In this document: positions 26,588 to 36,142 of the stretch, one piece after another
Numbering within the stretch: position 1 is the stretch's first letter
Layout of the letters: the number at the start of each line of letters is the position of its first letter
Origin: CAZFBA01 sp964517135
Lineage (GTDB): Bacteria; Cyanobacteriota; Vampirovibrionia; JBFMGH01
NCBI GenBank assembly: GCA_964517135.1
Contig: CAZFBA010000026.1
Span: 1 to 52,075, forward strand
Direction of reading: 5' to 3'
Length of the DNA: 52,075 nt
Notes under the pieces: model-generated
Seen by the model: the letters and a program-made list of their open reading frames with translations, nothing else
What the model was told of the DNA's origin: nothing
Database searches by the model: none
Position numbers and translations under genes: made by a program

Positions 26588-26957
26588 AATACTTCATAAT
26601 TGCCTCTGTAAAGTTTTCACATTGCTATTCAGTCAATACATAATTACCATTAAAACCTCTGGATAATTAAGGTATTACTGATTCCAGCAAAAACATGAAT
26701 CAATGAAGAAATTTTTCTTTAACCGGACAGTTTTGAACTAAAATGGTAAATTTTTGGGGCTCTATTTTTAAAAATAAAAAAACCAATATGAAAGATCAGT
26801 GCATAACTTAAAAATTTTTGAAAATCGAAAACAAAAAATTGATTGTTATAGTATGCATTAGTCTTATGAGTCATCTTAATATACTGTTCATTAATGTTTG
26901 CAAAAGGTATTATTGTATAAAACATAACACTTATTTGTCAGGAATAACGAGGCATAA
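26588..26957. other. Intergenic region with a possible decayed-element end
   Basis: About 370 bp. The word ACTGTCCGGTT, shared with the repeat at 23424, occurs here on the minus strand at 26721-26731. It lies at the end of a 68-codon minus-strand frame (26719-26925) that has no good start or family match. A transposase remnant is possible but unproven. No other feature seen. Confidence 0.35.
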
Positions 26958-28400
26958 GTGACAAACATAAAATATATTTGCATTTCAGATACGCACTTCG
27001 GGCAGGATAACAGCCTGCTAACAAATCTGAAAGCCGATCTTTGCGAAAAAGATACACTGACACCCAGCCCTGCATTACTTGCACTGAAGGATTGTATTAA
27101 AAACTTAATCGACGCTAACCACGATACTTATGAAAAACCAGCATTGATTCTTAATGGTGACATACTGGAATTTGCTCTCTGTAACGTTAATCAGGCAGTT
27201 ATGGTTTTTGAACGCTTTCTGGAAGTTTTTATGCCACCAGATGATATGCTATTTAGTGAAATTATATATATTCCAGGCAATCATGACCACCACATCTGGG
27301 AAATAGCAAGAGAAACTCAATATGTTAACCATATTGTTGATCATATTCAGCCAGGCCAGTATATAGATGAACCCTGGCATTGTACTAATATCTTTAAGAA
27401 TGACAAAAATAAACTTGTAGGTTACTTTCTAACAAAGCTTATTCAGAGACACGAACACCTTAAAAACTTTGAGGTTAAGATAGCTTACCCTAATTATGGC
27501 CTGATAAGAGAAGATCACAAAAGATGTATAATATTTCATCACGGGCATTTTATTGAAAAAATGTTTATTATGCTTAGTGAAGTTATGGATATGCTATTTC
27601 CGGAACGCAAATCACCTGATCATAAAATTTCAGTTGATGAACTGGAAAAAGAAAACTTTGCATGGATTGACTTTTTCTGGTCTACTATGGGGCGGTCAGG
27701 TGATGCTGGCTGCCGTATTGAAACAATATATGACTATTTAAGACATGAAAAAAGTAAAAACCGACTGATTTCAAACTGCGCACGTTCTATGGCACGTAAA
27801 TATGACCTGCCGGGCTGGGGCAACTTTATGGAAAGAATTATAATGCGATTTGTTATTAACAGCTTTGTGAAAAAGTTTATGGCACTTGAAAGAACAAGAA
27901 CAGATGTGGTACTGGCTAAATCATCTCGTGAGGGCCTTATGAAGTATCTTGAAGGTGCACTTCTAAATCAGCTTCAACACGAACTTAAAAGCAATATACC
28001 TGAAGAAGTTGTATTTGTTTATGGTCATACCCACAAGCCAAGCGAAAGCAGAGAAATCATTGAGGGTTATCCGGGCAGAGTAAGCTTTTATAATTCAGGT
28101 GGATGGGTTGTAGAAAAAATCGAACCAGTAGAAAGAAATGGTGCTGCAATCATTCTGATCGACGAAAATTTGAATACTACATCAGTCAGGCTTTTTAATG
28201 AGTCTAATAATATTAAAGACTATAAAGTAAGTGTTTCTCATCCATCTGAAGAGACCCTTTTAGAAAGTCATTTACATCATCATGTTAAAAAAATCATCGA
28301 AAAGAATGATCCTTGCTGGGAAAATTTTTCTTATGTCGTGGCAAAGGAAATTGTATTAAGACATAAAACCCTAAAGAAAGAACTGGAAGAACTGTTCTAA
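26958..28400 (+). CDS. Calcineurin-like metallophosphoesterase
   Basis: A 480-residue protein with the two-metal phosphoesterase signature in order: ISDTHFG near residue 9, LNGDILEF near 66, PGNHDHHIW near 101, FHHGHFIE near 195 and YGHTHKPSE near 358. It is longer than the LpxH-type enzymes because of a ~150-residue helical insert between the fourth and fifth motifs and a C-terminal extension of about 110 residues. Substrate unknown. The start is GTG with GAGG 5 nt upstream. It stands alone before the purine leader region. Confidence 0.85.
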   Translation: MTNIKYICISDTHFGQDNSLLTNLKADLCEKDTLTPSPALLALKDCIKNLIDANHDTYEKPALILNGDILEFALCNVNQAVMVFERFLEVFMPPDDMLFSEIIYIPGNHDHHIWEIARETQYVNHIVDHIQPGQYIDEPWHCTNIFKNDKNKLVGYFLTKLIQRHEHLKNFEVKIAYPNYGLIREDHKRCIIFHHGHFIEKMFIMLSEVMDMLFPERKSPDHKISVDELEKENFAWIDFFWSTMGRSGDAGCRIETIYDYLRHEKSKNRLISNCARSMARKYDLPGWGNFMERIIMRFVINSFVKKFMALERTRTDVVLAKSSREGLMKYLEGALLNQLQHELKSNIPEEVVFVYGHTHKPSESREIIEGYPGRVSFYNSGGWVVEKIEPVERNGAAIILIDENLNTTSVRLFNESNNIKDYKVSVSHPSEETLLESHLHHHVKKIIEKNDPCWENFSYVVAKEIVLRHKTLKKELEELF

Positions 28401-28550
28401 TGATAACAGTTATTATTACTATTAAAGAGACCTTTTCCTGATTATCTTTATATTAAGTTTTTTTTAGTTTATTAAAACCCTATTTCCTTTTATCAGCAGC
28501 AATCATGGGTTTACTATACATATATGCATAATACATTTTTGCAAATTAAA

Positions 28551-28579
28551 TTGAAGTTCACAACCGCTTATGATAAAGT
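28551..28579 (+). promoter_or_regulatory. Weak candidate promoter of the purine operon
   Basis: TTGAAG (28551-28556), 17-bp spacer, TAAAGT (28574-28579). Both hexamers are imperfect, but the position, about 30 bp before the riboswitch, is right. Confidence 0.35.
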
Positions 28580-28610
28580 TCAATCATAAAATGAAATACT
28601 AAAATTGCCT

Positions 28611-28681
28611 CTTCTATATAATCTTGCTAATATGGCGCAAGAGTTTCTACTGGAGTACCGTAAATCTTCCTGCTATAGAAG
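28611..28681 (+). ncRNA. Purine riboswitch aptamer, guanine class
   Basis: P1 is a perfect 8-bp stem, CTTCTATA (28611-28618) with TATAGAAG (28674-28681). P2 is CTTGC/GCAAG (28623-28627, 28637-28641) with loop AATATGG. The invariant J2/3 GTTTCTAC follows at 28643-28650. P3 closes the conserved loop CCGTAAA (28658-28664). J3/1 reads TGCTAT, so the base that pairs with the ligand (position 74 in xpt numbering) is C, predicting guanine/hypoxanthine rather than adenine. One mismatch closes P2 and P3 contains a G-U pair. It precedes purC and should turn the operon off when guanine is plentiful. Confidence 0.92.
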
Positions 28682-28696
28682 GTGAAGAGTGTATAT

Positions 28697-28730
28697 GCTC
28701 ACGCCTTCTGGGAGTGAGTATTTTAATTTT
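28697..28730 (+). terminator. Riboswitch-controlled terminator before purC
   Basis: CTCAC-G-CC (28698-28705) pairs with GG-GA-GTGAG (to 28718), followed by TATTTTAATTTTT. The left arm contains CCTTCT (28704-28709), which can instead pair with AGAAGG (28678-28683) at the 3' side of aptamer P1. Ligand binding locks P1 and allows the terminator; without ligand the alternative pairing should give read-through. Confidence 0.8.
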
Positions 28731-28747
28731 TACAGGGAGTTTGAGTA

Positions 28748-29452
28748 ATGCCAATGTTATATGAAGGAAAAGCCAAGCAGGTCTTCGATACAGAAATACC
28801 TGATACAGTATTAATTAGCTTTAAAGATGATGCAACAGCATTTAATGGTGTTAAAAAAGATGTGTTTGATGGAAAAGGTCGTGTAAACCTTGAATTTACA
28901 CGTTATTTTTTCAATTTGCTTAAAAATAATGGTATCAATACTCACATCATCGAATTTATGGATAAAAAATCTTTCACTGCTCATAAATTACAAATAATAC
29001 CGCTTGAAGTTGTCGTCAGAAATTTTGCTGCTGGCTCTATTTCAAAACGATTAGGGTTTAAAAAAGGTATGCCCTTTGAGCCCCCATTATGTGAATTTTA
29101 TCTTAAGGACGATAGCCTTAATGATCCAGTACTTTGTAGAACTCACCTTCCATATTTAAAGATTGCTACAGAGAATGAAATAGATGAAATAGAAGCCAGT
29201 GCTTTAAAAATAAATGATATTCTCTATAAACACCTTGATAAAAGAAATATTACACTGGTTGACTTTAAGCTTGAATTTGGACGCAATTTAGAAGACAAAA
29301 TTATGCTGGCCGATGAGATTTCTCCTGATACCTGTAGATTCTGGATTAAAGGTACTATGGAATCTCTGGATAAAGATGTTTACAGAGAAAATAAAGGTGA
29401 TCTGGTTAGTTCATACTTGAAATTAGCAGAAATACTGGAGATAAAAATATGA
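28748..29452 (+). CDS. purC: SAICAR synthetase
   Basis: Joins CAIR and aspartate in an ATP-dependent step. The 234-residue protein is the standard bacterial length. It starts LYEGKAKQVFDT, has SFKDDATAFNG near residue 28, PLEVVVRNFAAGS near 86 and LVDFKLEFGR near 174. AGGGAG lies 8 nt before the ATG. First gene of the riboswitch-controlled operon; it overlaps purS by 4 nt. Confidence 0.97.
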   Translation: MPMLYEGKAKQVFDTEIPDTVLISFKDDATAFNGVKKDVFDGKGRVNLEFTRYFFNLLKNNGINTHIIEFMDKKSFTAHKLQIIPLEVVVRNFAAGSISKRLGFKKGMPFEPPLCEFYLKDDSLNDPVLCRTHLPYLKIATENEIDEIEASALKINDILYKHLDKRNITLVDFKLEFGRNLEDKIMLADEISPDTCRFWIKGTMESLDKDVYRENKGDLVSSYLKLAEILEIKI

Positions 29453-29703
29453 AATACAAAGCAGAGGTCGTAGTAACACTCAAAGACGGTATACGTGATC
29501 CTCAGGGTACCGCAATTGATACAGTTTTAAAAAGAACATCTATGGAAGAAGATTCTGAAGTAAGGGTAGGAAAGTATTTTAACCTTTTTGTTAACGCAGA
29601 TAATGATGAAAAGGCCAATGATAAGCTGCATAAGATCTGTGAAGAGGTACTTTCTAACCCAATTCTTGAAAGTTATAGAATAGAAAGGTTTGAGAAGTCA
29701 TGA
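29449..29703 (+). CDS. purS: FGAM synthetase subunit PurS
   Basis: The 84-residue small subunit needed to assemble small PurL with PurQ. It reads VTLKDGIRDPQGTAI at the N-terminus, the PurS signature, and ends in a short beta-rich fold (LESYRIERFEKS). It overlaps both purC and purQ by 4 nt, as expected for a tightly coupled PurSQL complex. Confidence 0.95.
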   Translation: MKYKAEVVVTLKDGIRDPQGTAIDTVLKRTSMEEDSEVRVGKYFNLFVNADNDEKANDKLHKICEEVLSNPILESYRIERFEKS

Positions 29704-30341
29704 AAGCAGGTATAATTGTATTCCCCGGAACAAATTGCGATATAGATACAAAAAGAGCCTGTGAACACTTCGGCTGGCAGGCAGAATATTTATGGCATGA
29801 CGAAACCTGCCTTGACAAATATGATGTAATCTTTTTGCCAGGCGGGTTCTCATATGGCGACTACATTAGAGCTGGTCGACTGGCAAAATTTAGCCCTGCA
29901 GTAATGGCATTAAATGATTATATAGAAAGAAAAAATGGCTTTGTAATCGGCATTTGCAATGGCTTTCAGGTTCTCTGTGAAAGAAAATTACTGCCCGGTA
30001 TTCTGTCTATGAACGATAGCACAAAGTTTATATGCGATATTGTACCTCTAAAAGTATCAATTGATAGCCATCCAGAAGATATATGTCTACCTGTTGCACA
30101 TGCTGAAGGGCGCTACATAGCTTCTCCTGAAACGCTAAAAGAGATTGAAGACAATGGAATGGTATTTCTAAGATATAAAGATAACCCTAACGGCTCTGTA
30201 AACGATATAGCAGGATTGTATGACAGAGATAATCGCATAATTGGCCTTATGCCACATCCTGAAAGAGCTATTTTTAAGGAAACTGGACTTGAAGACGGTA
30301 AGTATTTCTTTAAAATGTTTGAAAATGCATTAAATAACTAG
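29700..30341 (+). CDS. purQ: FGAM synthetase glutaminase subunit
   Basis: Class-I amidotransferase that supplies ammonia to PurL. The 213-residue protein has an N-terminal IIVFPGTNCD, the oxyanion region LPGGFSYGDYIRAG near residue 44, the nucleophile GICNGFQVL near 83 and the His/Glu pair MPHPERA near 192. It overlaps purS by 4 nt. Confidence 0.96.
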   Translation: MKAGIIVFPGTNCDIDTKRACEHFGWQAEYLWHDETCLDKYDVIFLPGGFSYGDYIRAGRLAKFSPAVMALNDYIERKNGFVIGICNGFQVLCERKLLPGILSMNDSTKFICDIVPLKVSIDSHPEDICLPVAHAEGRYIASPETLKEIEDNGMVFLRYKDNPNGSVNDIAGLYDRDNRIIGLMPHPERAIFKETGLEDGKYFFKMFENALNN

Positions 30342-30382
30342 ATAATTGTGATTTAACTAAATAATAACAGGTATTATAAGAA

Positions 30383-32548
30383 ATGATTGTGATTGAACTG
30401 TACAAACAACTTGGCTTAACAGATAATGAATATCAAGAAATAAAAGATAGGCTTGGTAGAGAGCCTAATGAACTGGAAACATATCTATTTTCAGCAATGT
30501 GGTCAGAACACTGTGGCTATAAACATTCAAGGAAATATCTTTCTAGATATCCTTCTGGAGGTGCTGTATGCTTTGGCGAGAATGCTGGTGGAGTAGAAAT
30601 AGGCAATCATGTAGTGGCTTTTAAAGTAGAATCTCACAACCACCCTTCTGCTGTTGAACCCTTTCAGGGTGCAGCAACAGGAATAGGAGGAATTATAAGA
30701 GATGTTCTAGCAATGGGAGCCCGCCCTATTGCATTGCTTGATTCTTTGAAATTTGGCAAATTAACTTCTCCTCTTTCAAAACATCTTTTTGATGGTGTTG
30801 TTAAAGGTATTTCAAGTTACGGAAACTCAATAGGTGTACCAACAGTTGCTGGAGAAGTAAGTTTTGATGAATCATATTACGATTCTCCGCTTGTTAACGT
30901 AATGGCTGTTGGTATTGTAGAAAAAAATCATATTAAAAGCTCAAAAGCAAAACCTGATAATGTTGTAATTGCTGCAGGATCTCATACTGGAAGAGATGGC
31001 ATACACGGAGCTTCTTTTGCTTCTAAAGAATTGTCCGAAAATTCAAAAGAAGACAGACCATCAGTACAAATTGGTGATCCATTTATGAAAAAAGTGCTTA
31101 TTGAAGCTACTTTAGAAATATTACAGCTTGAAGAAGTTGTTAGTTCACAGGATTTTGGTGCTGCAGGCTTGTTATCATCATCATCCGAAATGACAGCAAA
31201 AGGCAACTGCGGTATGGAACTTTATCTGGACAGGCTTCACCTTAGAGAAAAAGATATGCAACCCTGGGAAATAATGCTTTCAGAATCTCAAGAACGTATG
31301 CTCTTTATAGCAAAACCAGAAGGAGTTGATAAAGTTCTTAAACTGGCTAGAAAGTACGATATACCTGCATCAGTAATTGGTAAAACAGATAATTCATGCC
31401 AGTACAAACTATTCTGGCATGATGAACAGATAGCAAACTTGCCACCTGAGCTTCTTAATGATGCTCCTCTTTATGATCTTGAGCAAAAAGAACCTGAATA
31501 TCTCTCATATTATGCAGGCCTTGAGCTGAATTGCATCACTGATATACCTCTGGCGGTTAAAAAAGTCATCTCTGATCCAAATTTCGCCTCTAAGAAATGG
31601 GTTTACAGACAGTATGACCATACAGTAGGCAACAGGACCTTTCCAAGACCAGGAGATGCAGGATGTGCTGGCATATGGCTTTTTGAAGAAGGTGGTGTAA
31701 TAGGGCTTACAATAGATTCAAATGGCCGACAGGTATTTCTAGACCCTTATAACGGTGCACGAAATACTGTCTGGGAATCATGCAGAAATTTAATATCTTC
31801 AGGTTTTGAACCACTGGGAATTACTAATTGTCTGAATTATGGCAATCCTGAAAAACCTGAGGTAGCTTATCAACTAATTAAATCAATAGATGGCATTGCA
31901 GATGCCTGTCATGAAGCTGGCATACCTGTTGTATCAGGTAATGTTTCCCTATATAACGAGTCACCCGAAAGAAGAGTGTATCCAACACCCTCTATAGGAA
32001 CTTTAGGGTATTGTGACAACCCTAAAAAGCTTATCAGAAACTATTTTAAAGAGAATGAACATATTATTTTAATTGGTAAAGATATAAATAACACTTCAAA
32101 TATTGGAGGTTCTCTCTATCAAAGAGTTCTATACGATTATCTGGGAGGATATATTGATAGAACAGATCATAAACTGGAAATACTTCTAAAAAATGCTATC
32201 TTTAAATTAAGATCAGAAAAGTTACTTGGCGGTTGCATTGATGTATCTGAAGGAGGGCTGTTTGGTGCTGTCTTTGAAGGGCTGGCAAAAACTCAGACAG
32301 GTTTTACCGGTAGCTTAATCACTATTGAAGATAAAGAAAAAGCACTTTTTGGAGAAATTACTGGACGTTATGTAATTTCATCAATTAATAAAGATACAAC
32401 AATTGCTATACTTGAACAAATGAACATACCATACAGAGTTTTAGGTATCAGTCAAGGTGTATCGTTGATGTTTGATGGGTATCTATTTGATATAGAAGAG
32501 TTATCCAGATTATATTATAATTCTATAGAGCTGGAGATGCAGCAATGA
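30383..32548 (+). CDS. purL: FGAM synthetase large subunit (small-PurL type)
   Basis: The 721-residue synthetase subunit of the three-part PurSQL enzyme that converts FGAR to FGAM. Family motifs are MWSEHCGYKHS near residue 39, KVESHNHPSA near 79, the ATP-binding GAATGIGGIIRDV near 94, and a second-half repeat with TNCLNYGNPEKPE near 484. The small form matches the presence of separate purS and purQ. A 41-nt gap from purQ is the longest early gap in the operon. Its TGA overlaps the purF ATG. Confidence 0.96.
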   Translation: MIVIELYKQLGLTDNEYQEIKDRLGREPNELETYLFSAMWSEHCGYKHSRKYLSRYPSGGAVCFGENAGGVEIGNHVVAFKVESHNHPSAVEPFQGAATGIGGIIRDVLAMGARPIALLDSLKFGKLTSPLSKHLFDGVVKGISSYGNSIGVPTVAGEVSFDESYYDSPLVNVMAVGIVEKNHIKSSKAKPDNVVIAAGSHTGRDGIHGASFASKELSENSKEDRPSVQIGDPFMKKVLIEATLEILQLEEVVSSQDFGAAGLLSSSSEMTAKGNCGMELYLDRLHLREKDMQPWEIMLSESQERMLFIAKPEGVDKVLKLARKYDIPASVIGKTDNSCQYKLFWHDEQIANLPPELLNDAPLYDLEQKEPEYLSYYAGLELNCITDIPLAVKKVISDPNFASKKWVYRQYDHTVGNRTFPRPGDAGCAGIWLFEEGGVIGLTIDSNGRQVFLDPYNGARNTVWESCRNLISSGFEPLGITNCLNYGNPEKPEVAYQLIKSIDGIADACHEAGIPVVSGNVSLYNESPERRVYPTPSIGTLGYCDNPKKLIRNYFKENEHIILIGKDINNTSNIGGSLYQRVLYDYLGGYIDRTDHKLEILLKNAIFKLRSEKLLGGCIDVSEGGLFGAVFEGLAKTQTGFTGSLITIEDKEKALFGEITGRYVISSINKDTTIAILEQMNIPYRVLGISQGVSLMFDGYLFDIEELSRLYYNSIELEMQQ

Positions 32549-33900
32549 AGTTTGCTGAAGAGTGCGGTATATTTGGTGGAGTCACATTAACAGATAATGT
32601 TGCTCCATATATTCAGCAGGGACTACAAATGCTGCAACATAGAGGTCAGGAAAGTGCAGGAATATGCACTGGCAACAATAATTTATCTGTATACAAAGAT
32701 AAAGGTCTTGTTTTAAATGCTTTAAATGATAATATAATCCAGAATATGGATGGTTCCTGTGGGGTAGGTCACGTTAGATACTCTACACAGGGCGGTTCTG
32801 ACCTGATGAATGCCCAACCATATATGGTTAGATACCTCGATGAAAAAGTTGCTATTGCCCACAACGGAAATGTTAAAGCTGCTGTAGAGATGAAAAACAA
32901 CCTTGAAAAGTGCGGTGAAGTATTTATAACTTCTTCAGAAACAGAGATGATGCTTCGTAAGGTCATCAGTTCTCTATGTAAACCCCCCTCTCAATGGAAA
33001 CTGGAAGAAGTAGGACATATTCTGGAGATGAATTTTACTGGTGGGGCCTGGTCTATTTTATTTTGTTTGCCTGAAAGGGTTCTTGCCTATCGTGATCCAC
33101 TTGGTTATAGACCACTCTTCTGTTGTGATGCAGAAGAGGGCTTTTTTATAGGTTCTGAAGATGCATCATTTCAACATTTAACCAGAAATAGTGTAAAAGA
33201 ACTCCAGCCAGGAGAAGCTGTAGAAATTACCAGCAATGGTATAAGGCTTATAAAATATGCACAGGATCAGCCATCACAAATGTGTGTGTTTGAACATATC
33301 TACTTTGCACGCCCTGACTCTAATGTATTTGGCCGTAATGTCTATATGTCAAGAGTTGAATTAGGCAAAAAAGCCGCACGTGAAAACCCTGTAGATGCAG
33401 ATATGGTTGTACCAGTTATGGAATCAGGCTTTTCTTCAGCCATCGGTTATTCGCAAGAATCCGGAATACCACTTCAAATGGGCCTCATGAAAAATCACTG
33501 GATCGGACGCACATTTATACTACCCGAACAAAAAAAACGTAAAATAGGCGTTAGAAGAAAATTAATTCCTATTGTTCCTCTCATTGAAGGGAAAAAACTG
33601 GTACTAATCGATGACTCTATTGTCAGAGGTACAACATCACGAGAAATTGTTAGCATATTAAGAGAAGCAGGGGCAAAAGAAGTTCATTTTAGAACATCAG
33701 CCCCACAAATAGTTAATACATGCTACTGGGGCGTTGATATACCTACAAAAGAAGAGCTTATTGCAGCTAAATATGATGATATTGACACTATTAGAAATCA
33801 TATAGGTGCCAACACACTGGGATATCTCTCACTGGAAGGCCTGAAAGAAATATTTGGAAACAAAGGCTGGTGCTATAACTGTATGACAAGAGGTGAATAA
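32545..33900 (+). CDS. purF: Amidophosphoribosyltransferase, iron-sulfur type
   Basis: Makes phosphoribosylamine from PRPP and glutamine, the first committed purine step. The catalytic cysteine is Cys7 in MKFAEECGIFGG after a six-residue propeptide, as in the B. subtilis class. The PRPP motif is LVLIDDSIVRGTTSRE near residue 350. Cysteines expected to hold a 4Fe-4S cluster are all visible: MCVFEHIYFARP near 246, NTCYWGVD near 393 and the C-terminal WCYNC pair. Such enzymes are oxygen-sensitive in related bacteria. It overlaps purL by 4 nt. Confidence 0.97.
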   Translation: MKFAEECGIFGGVTLTDNVAPYIQQGLQMLQHRGQESAGICTGNNNLSVYKDKGLVLNALNDNIIQNMDGSCGVGHVRYSTQGGSDLMNAQPYMVRYLDEKVAIAHNGNVKAAVEMKNNLEKCGEVFITSSETEMMLRKVISSLCKPPSQWKLEEVGHILEMNFTGGAWSILFCLPERVLAYRDPLGYRPLFCCDAEEGFFIGSEDASFQHLTRNSVKELQPGEAVEITSNGIRLIKYAQDQPSQMCVFEHIYFARPDSNVFGRNVYMSRVELGKKAARENPVDADMVVPVMESGFSSAIGYSQESGIPLQMGLMKNHWIGRTFILPEQKKRKIGVRRKLIPIVPLIEGKKLVLIDDSIVRGTTSREIVSILREAGAKEVHFRTSAPQIVNTCYWGVDIPTKEELIAAKYDDIDTIRNHIGANTLGYLSLEGLKEIFGNKGWCYNCMTRGE

Positions 33901-33901
33901 C

Positions 33902-34873
33902 GTGAAATATTCTGAATCAGGAGTTGATATTAAAAAAGCTGATATGCTGACAGCGTTTATAAAAGACACCGTAAATGATGATAATATTGGTAATTTTGCA
34001 GGTTTATACAGTCATCCAGTATTGCCAGATCATTACCTGGTTGCCTGTACAGATGGCGTAGGGACAAAGATTCTACCTTTAATTGAGTATGATCTTGTTG
34101 AAACAGTTGCTATTGACTTGATAGCAATGAATCTAAATGATATGATATGCACAGGTGCCAGACCACTTTTCTTTTTAGACTATTTTGCTACCCATACACT
34201 AAATCTAGAATTGACTTCAAGATTTATTAAAGCGTTAAAATTAGAACTATCAAAGTATAACTGCACACTTCTTGGTGGTGAAACTGCTGAGTTAAAAGGT
34301 CTGGTCAATAAAGACTGCTTTGATGTTGGTGGTTTTGCCCTTGGATTAGTGGAAAAAACGAAAACACTTACCTCTAAAAATGTTTCAGAAGGAGATGTTA
34401 TAATAGGCCTTACCTCTAGTGGGCCACATTCAAATGGCTTTACGCTTATACGTAAACTTCATGAAACAGGCATAATAAGCAATATCGACATTCAAGCATC
34501 TCTTTCACCTACAAAAATATATATTAATGAGATATTGCAATTGTGTAATAATGGGATTATAAAAGCTTGTGCACATATTACTGGGGGAGGTCTTTTTGAT
34601 AACCTGAAACGAGTTATTCCTGATGGGCTAAAGGCTGATATAGACCTGTCAGCTATACCAGAACAGCCATTATTTACTAAAATTAAAAATAATATTGGCC
34701 ATGAAGAAGCTTTTAAAACTTTTAATATGGGTGTAGGGATGTGTATTATTACTTCATATGATTATATAGAAGATGTGAACACAATATGTAACGTTTATAA
34801 TCCTTTCTTGCTTGGCAAAGTAGAAATTAGTAACTCAGAAACAAAAGTAAACATGATTAAAATGGAGGAATAA
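33902..34873 (+). CDS. purM: AIR synthetase
   Basis: Closes FGAM to AIR. The 323-residue protein begins KYSESGVDIKKAD, the family N-terminus. It has VACTDGVGTKI near residue 47, the LLGGETAELKG stretch near 122 and SGPHSNGFTLIRKL near 175. GTG 33902 was chosen because AGAGG lies 8 nt upstream and other PurM proteins start here; GTG 33893 would add three residues. It starts 1 nt after the purF stop. Confidence 0.95.
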   Translation: MKYSESGVDIKKADMLTAFIKDTVNDDNIGNFAGLYSHPVLPDHYLVACTDGVGTKILPLIEYDLVETVAIDLIAMNLNDMICTGARPLFFLDYFATHTLNLELTSRFIKALKLELSKYNCTLLGGETAELKGLVNKDCFDVGGFALGLVEKTKTLTSKNVSEGDVIIGLTSSGPHSNGFTLIRKLHETGIISNIDIQASLSPTKIYINEILQLCNNGIIKACAHITGGGLFDNLKRVIPDGLKADIDLSAIPEQPLFTKIKNNIGHEEAFKTFNMGVGMCIITSYDYIEDVNTICNVYNPFLLGKVEISNSETKVNMIKMEE

Positions 34874-36127
34874 ATGGTGAGAGTCCTTTTATATGGCAGC
34901 GGAGCAAGAGAACATGCACTGGCTTATAAGATAAAGCAGTCTCCACTGTTAACAGAACTTTATCTAGCCTTGCCTAATGACGGCTTTAAAGATCTGGGAA
35001 CAGTAATTACCTTTAAAAACTTTGAGGATCTAGCAGAAAAAGCTTCTAAATTAAATATTAACCTCCTTGTTGTCGGTCCTGAGATGCCTTTAATAGAAGG
35101 TATAGTTGATATCTTCAGCAAGTATGATATACCAGCTATTGGTCCTACTGCTGAATGGGCTATGCTGGAAGGTTCTAAAACTTTTGCTAAAGAGTTTATG
35201 CTGCGTAATAACTTACCTACAGCCCGGTATATCACTATTAATGACAAAAATGAAATTGATACGGCACTTGAACAATTTTCTCTGCCAGTTGTGCTAAAAG
35301 CTGATGGTCTTGCAGCTGGAAAGGGTGTTGCCATTGTTGATGATTACAAAGAAGCTAAAAATAAGCTTTGCGAGTATCTTGACGGGAAATTTGGTGATGC
35401 TTCAAAGAAAATTATTATCGAAGAGTATCTAAAAGGTGAAGAAATATCACTTATAGCTCTATGGGATGGCTTAAAATTGCTGCCATTTATAACTGCACGT
35501 GATTACAAACGGTTGCTTGATAATGATCTTGGACCTAATACAGGAGGTATGGGTTCTTATTGTCCAGTAGAACTTACTAATAAAGAAAATAAAGAAATTA
35601 CTATATATGTAAAAAATCTGGAAAAAGCTCTCAAAAAAGAAAGTGCACAGTTTGCCGGTATAGTCTATTCAGGACTAATTCTTACCAGTAAAGGAATTCA
35701 GGTTCTGGAATATAACATGCGCTTTGGAGACCCCGAAACACAAGCTTTAATGATGCATTTAAAATCAGACCTGCTCAAACTTTTTAATAGTGCTGTTAAT
35801 CAAAAATTAAGTGATGTATCGCTTGAATGGCATAATGGTTCGTCTTTCTGCCTTGTAGTAGCAGCTAATGGTTATCCCGGGCAGCCTGTTAAGGGTGGAG
35901 AAATTAAATATCTGGACAATATAAAAGTTAAATTTGGAGTAGAAACATTTTTTGCCAGTATCAATAATGATAATAGCAGGTTAATTGCCTGTGGCGGAAG
36001 GGTATTATCAATATGCAAAACCGGTGATTGTCCGCAGGTAGATGTCTATAAAGCTGCTGATGAGCTTGACTATCCAGATAAGATATTTAGAAAAGATATT
36101 GGTCGCAGTTCCTTATTTACTACCTGA
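34874..36127 (+). CDS. purD: GAR synthetase
   Basis: Joins phosphoribosylamine and glycine. The 417-residue ATP-grasp protein reads VLLYGSGAREHALAYK at the N-terminus, LKADGLAAGKGVAIVDD near 137, GPNTGGMGSYCPVE near 215 and EYNMRFGDPETQAL near 275. It starts immediately after the purM stop with GGAGGAATAA before the ATG. Confidence 0.96.
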   Translation: MVRVLLYGSGAREHALAYKIKQSPLLTELYLALPNDGFKDLGTVITFKNFEDLAEKASKLNINLLVVGPEMPLIEGIVDIFSKYDIPAIGPTAEWAMLEGSKTFAKEFMLRNNLPTARYITINDKNEIDTALEQFSLPVVLKADGLAAGKGVAIVDDYKEAKNKLCEYLDGKFGDASKKIIIEEYLKGEEISLIALWDGLKLLPFITARDYKRLLDNDLGPNTGGMGSYCPVELTNKENKEITIYVKNLEKALKKESAQFAGIVYSGLILTSKGIQVLEYNMRFGDPETQALMMHLKSDLLKLFNSAVNQKLSDVSLEWHNGSSFCLVVAANGYPGQPVKGGEIKYLDNIKVKFGVETFFASINNDNSRLIACGGRVLSICKTGDCPQVDVYKAADELDYPDKIFRKDIGRSSLFTT

Positions 36128-36142
36128 TTTTGGAGAATATTT

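Noticed and set aside
26719..26925. 68-codon minus-strand ORF, possible transposase tail
   Set aside because: No ribosome site, no recognisable DDE or other transposase motif; kept only as a note within the intergenic entry.
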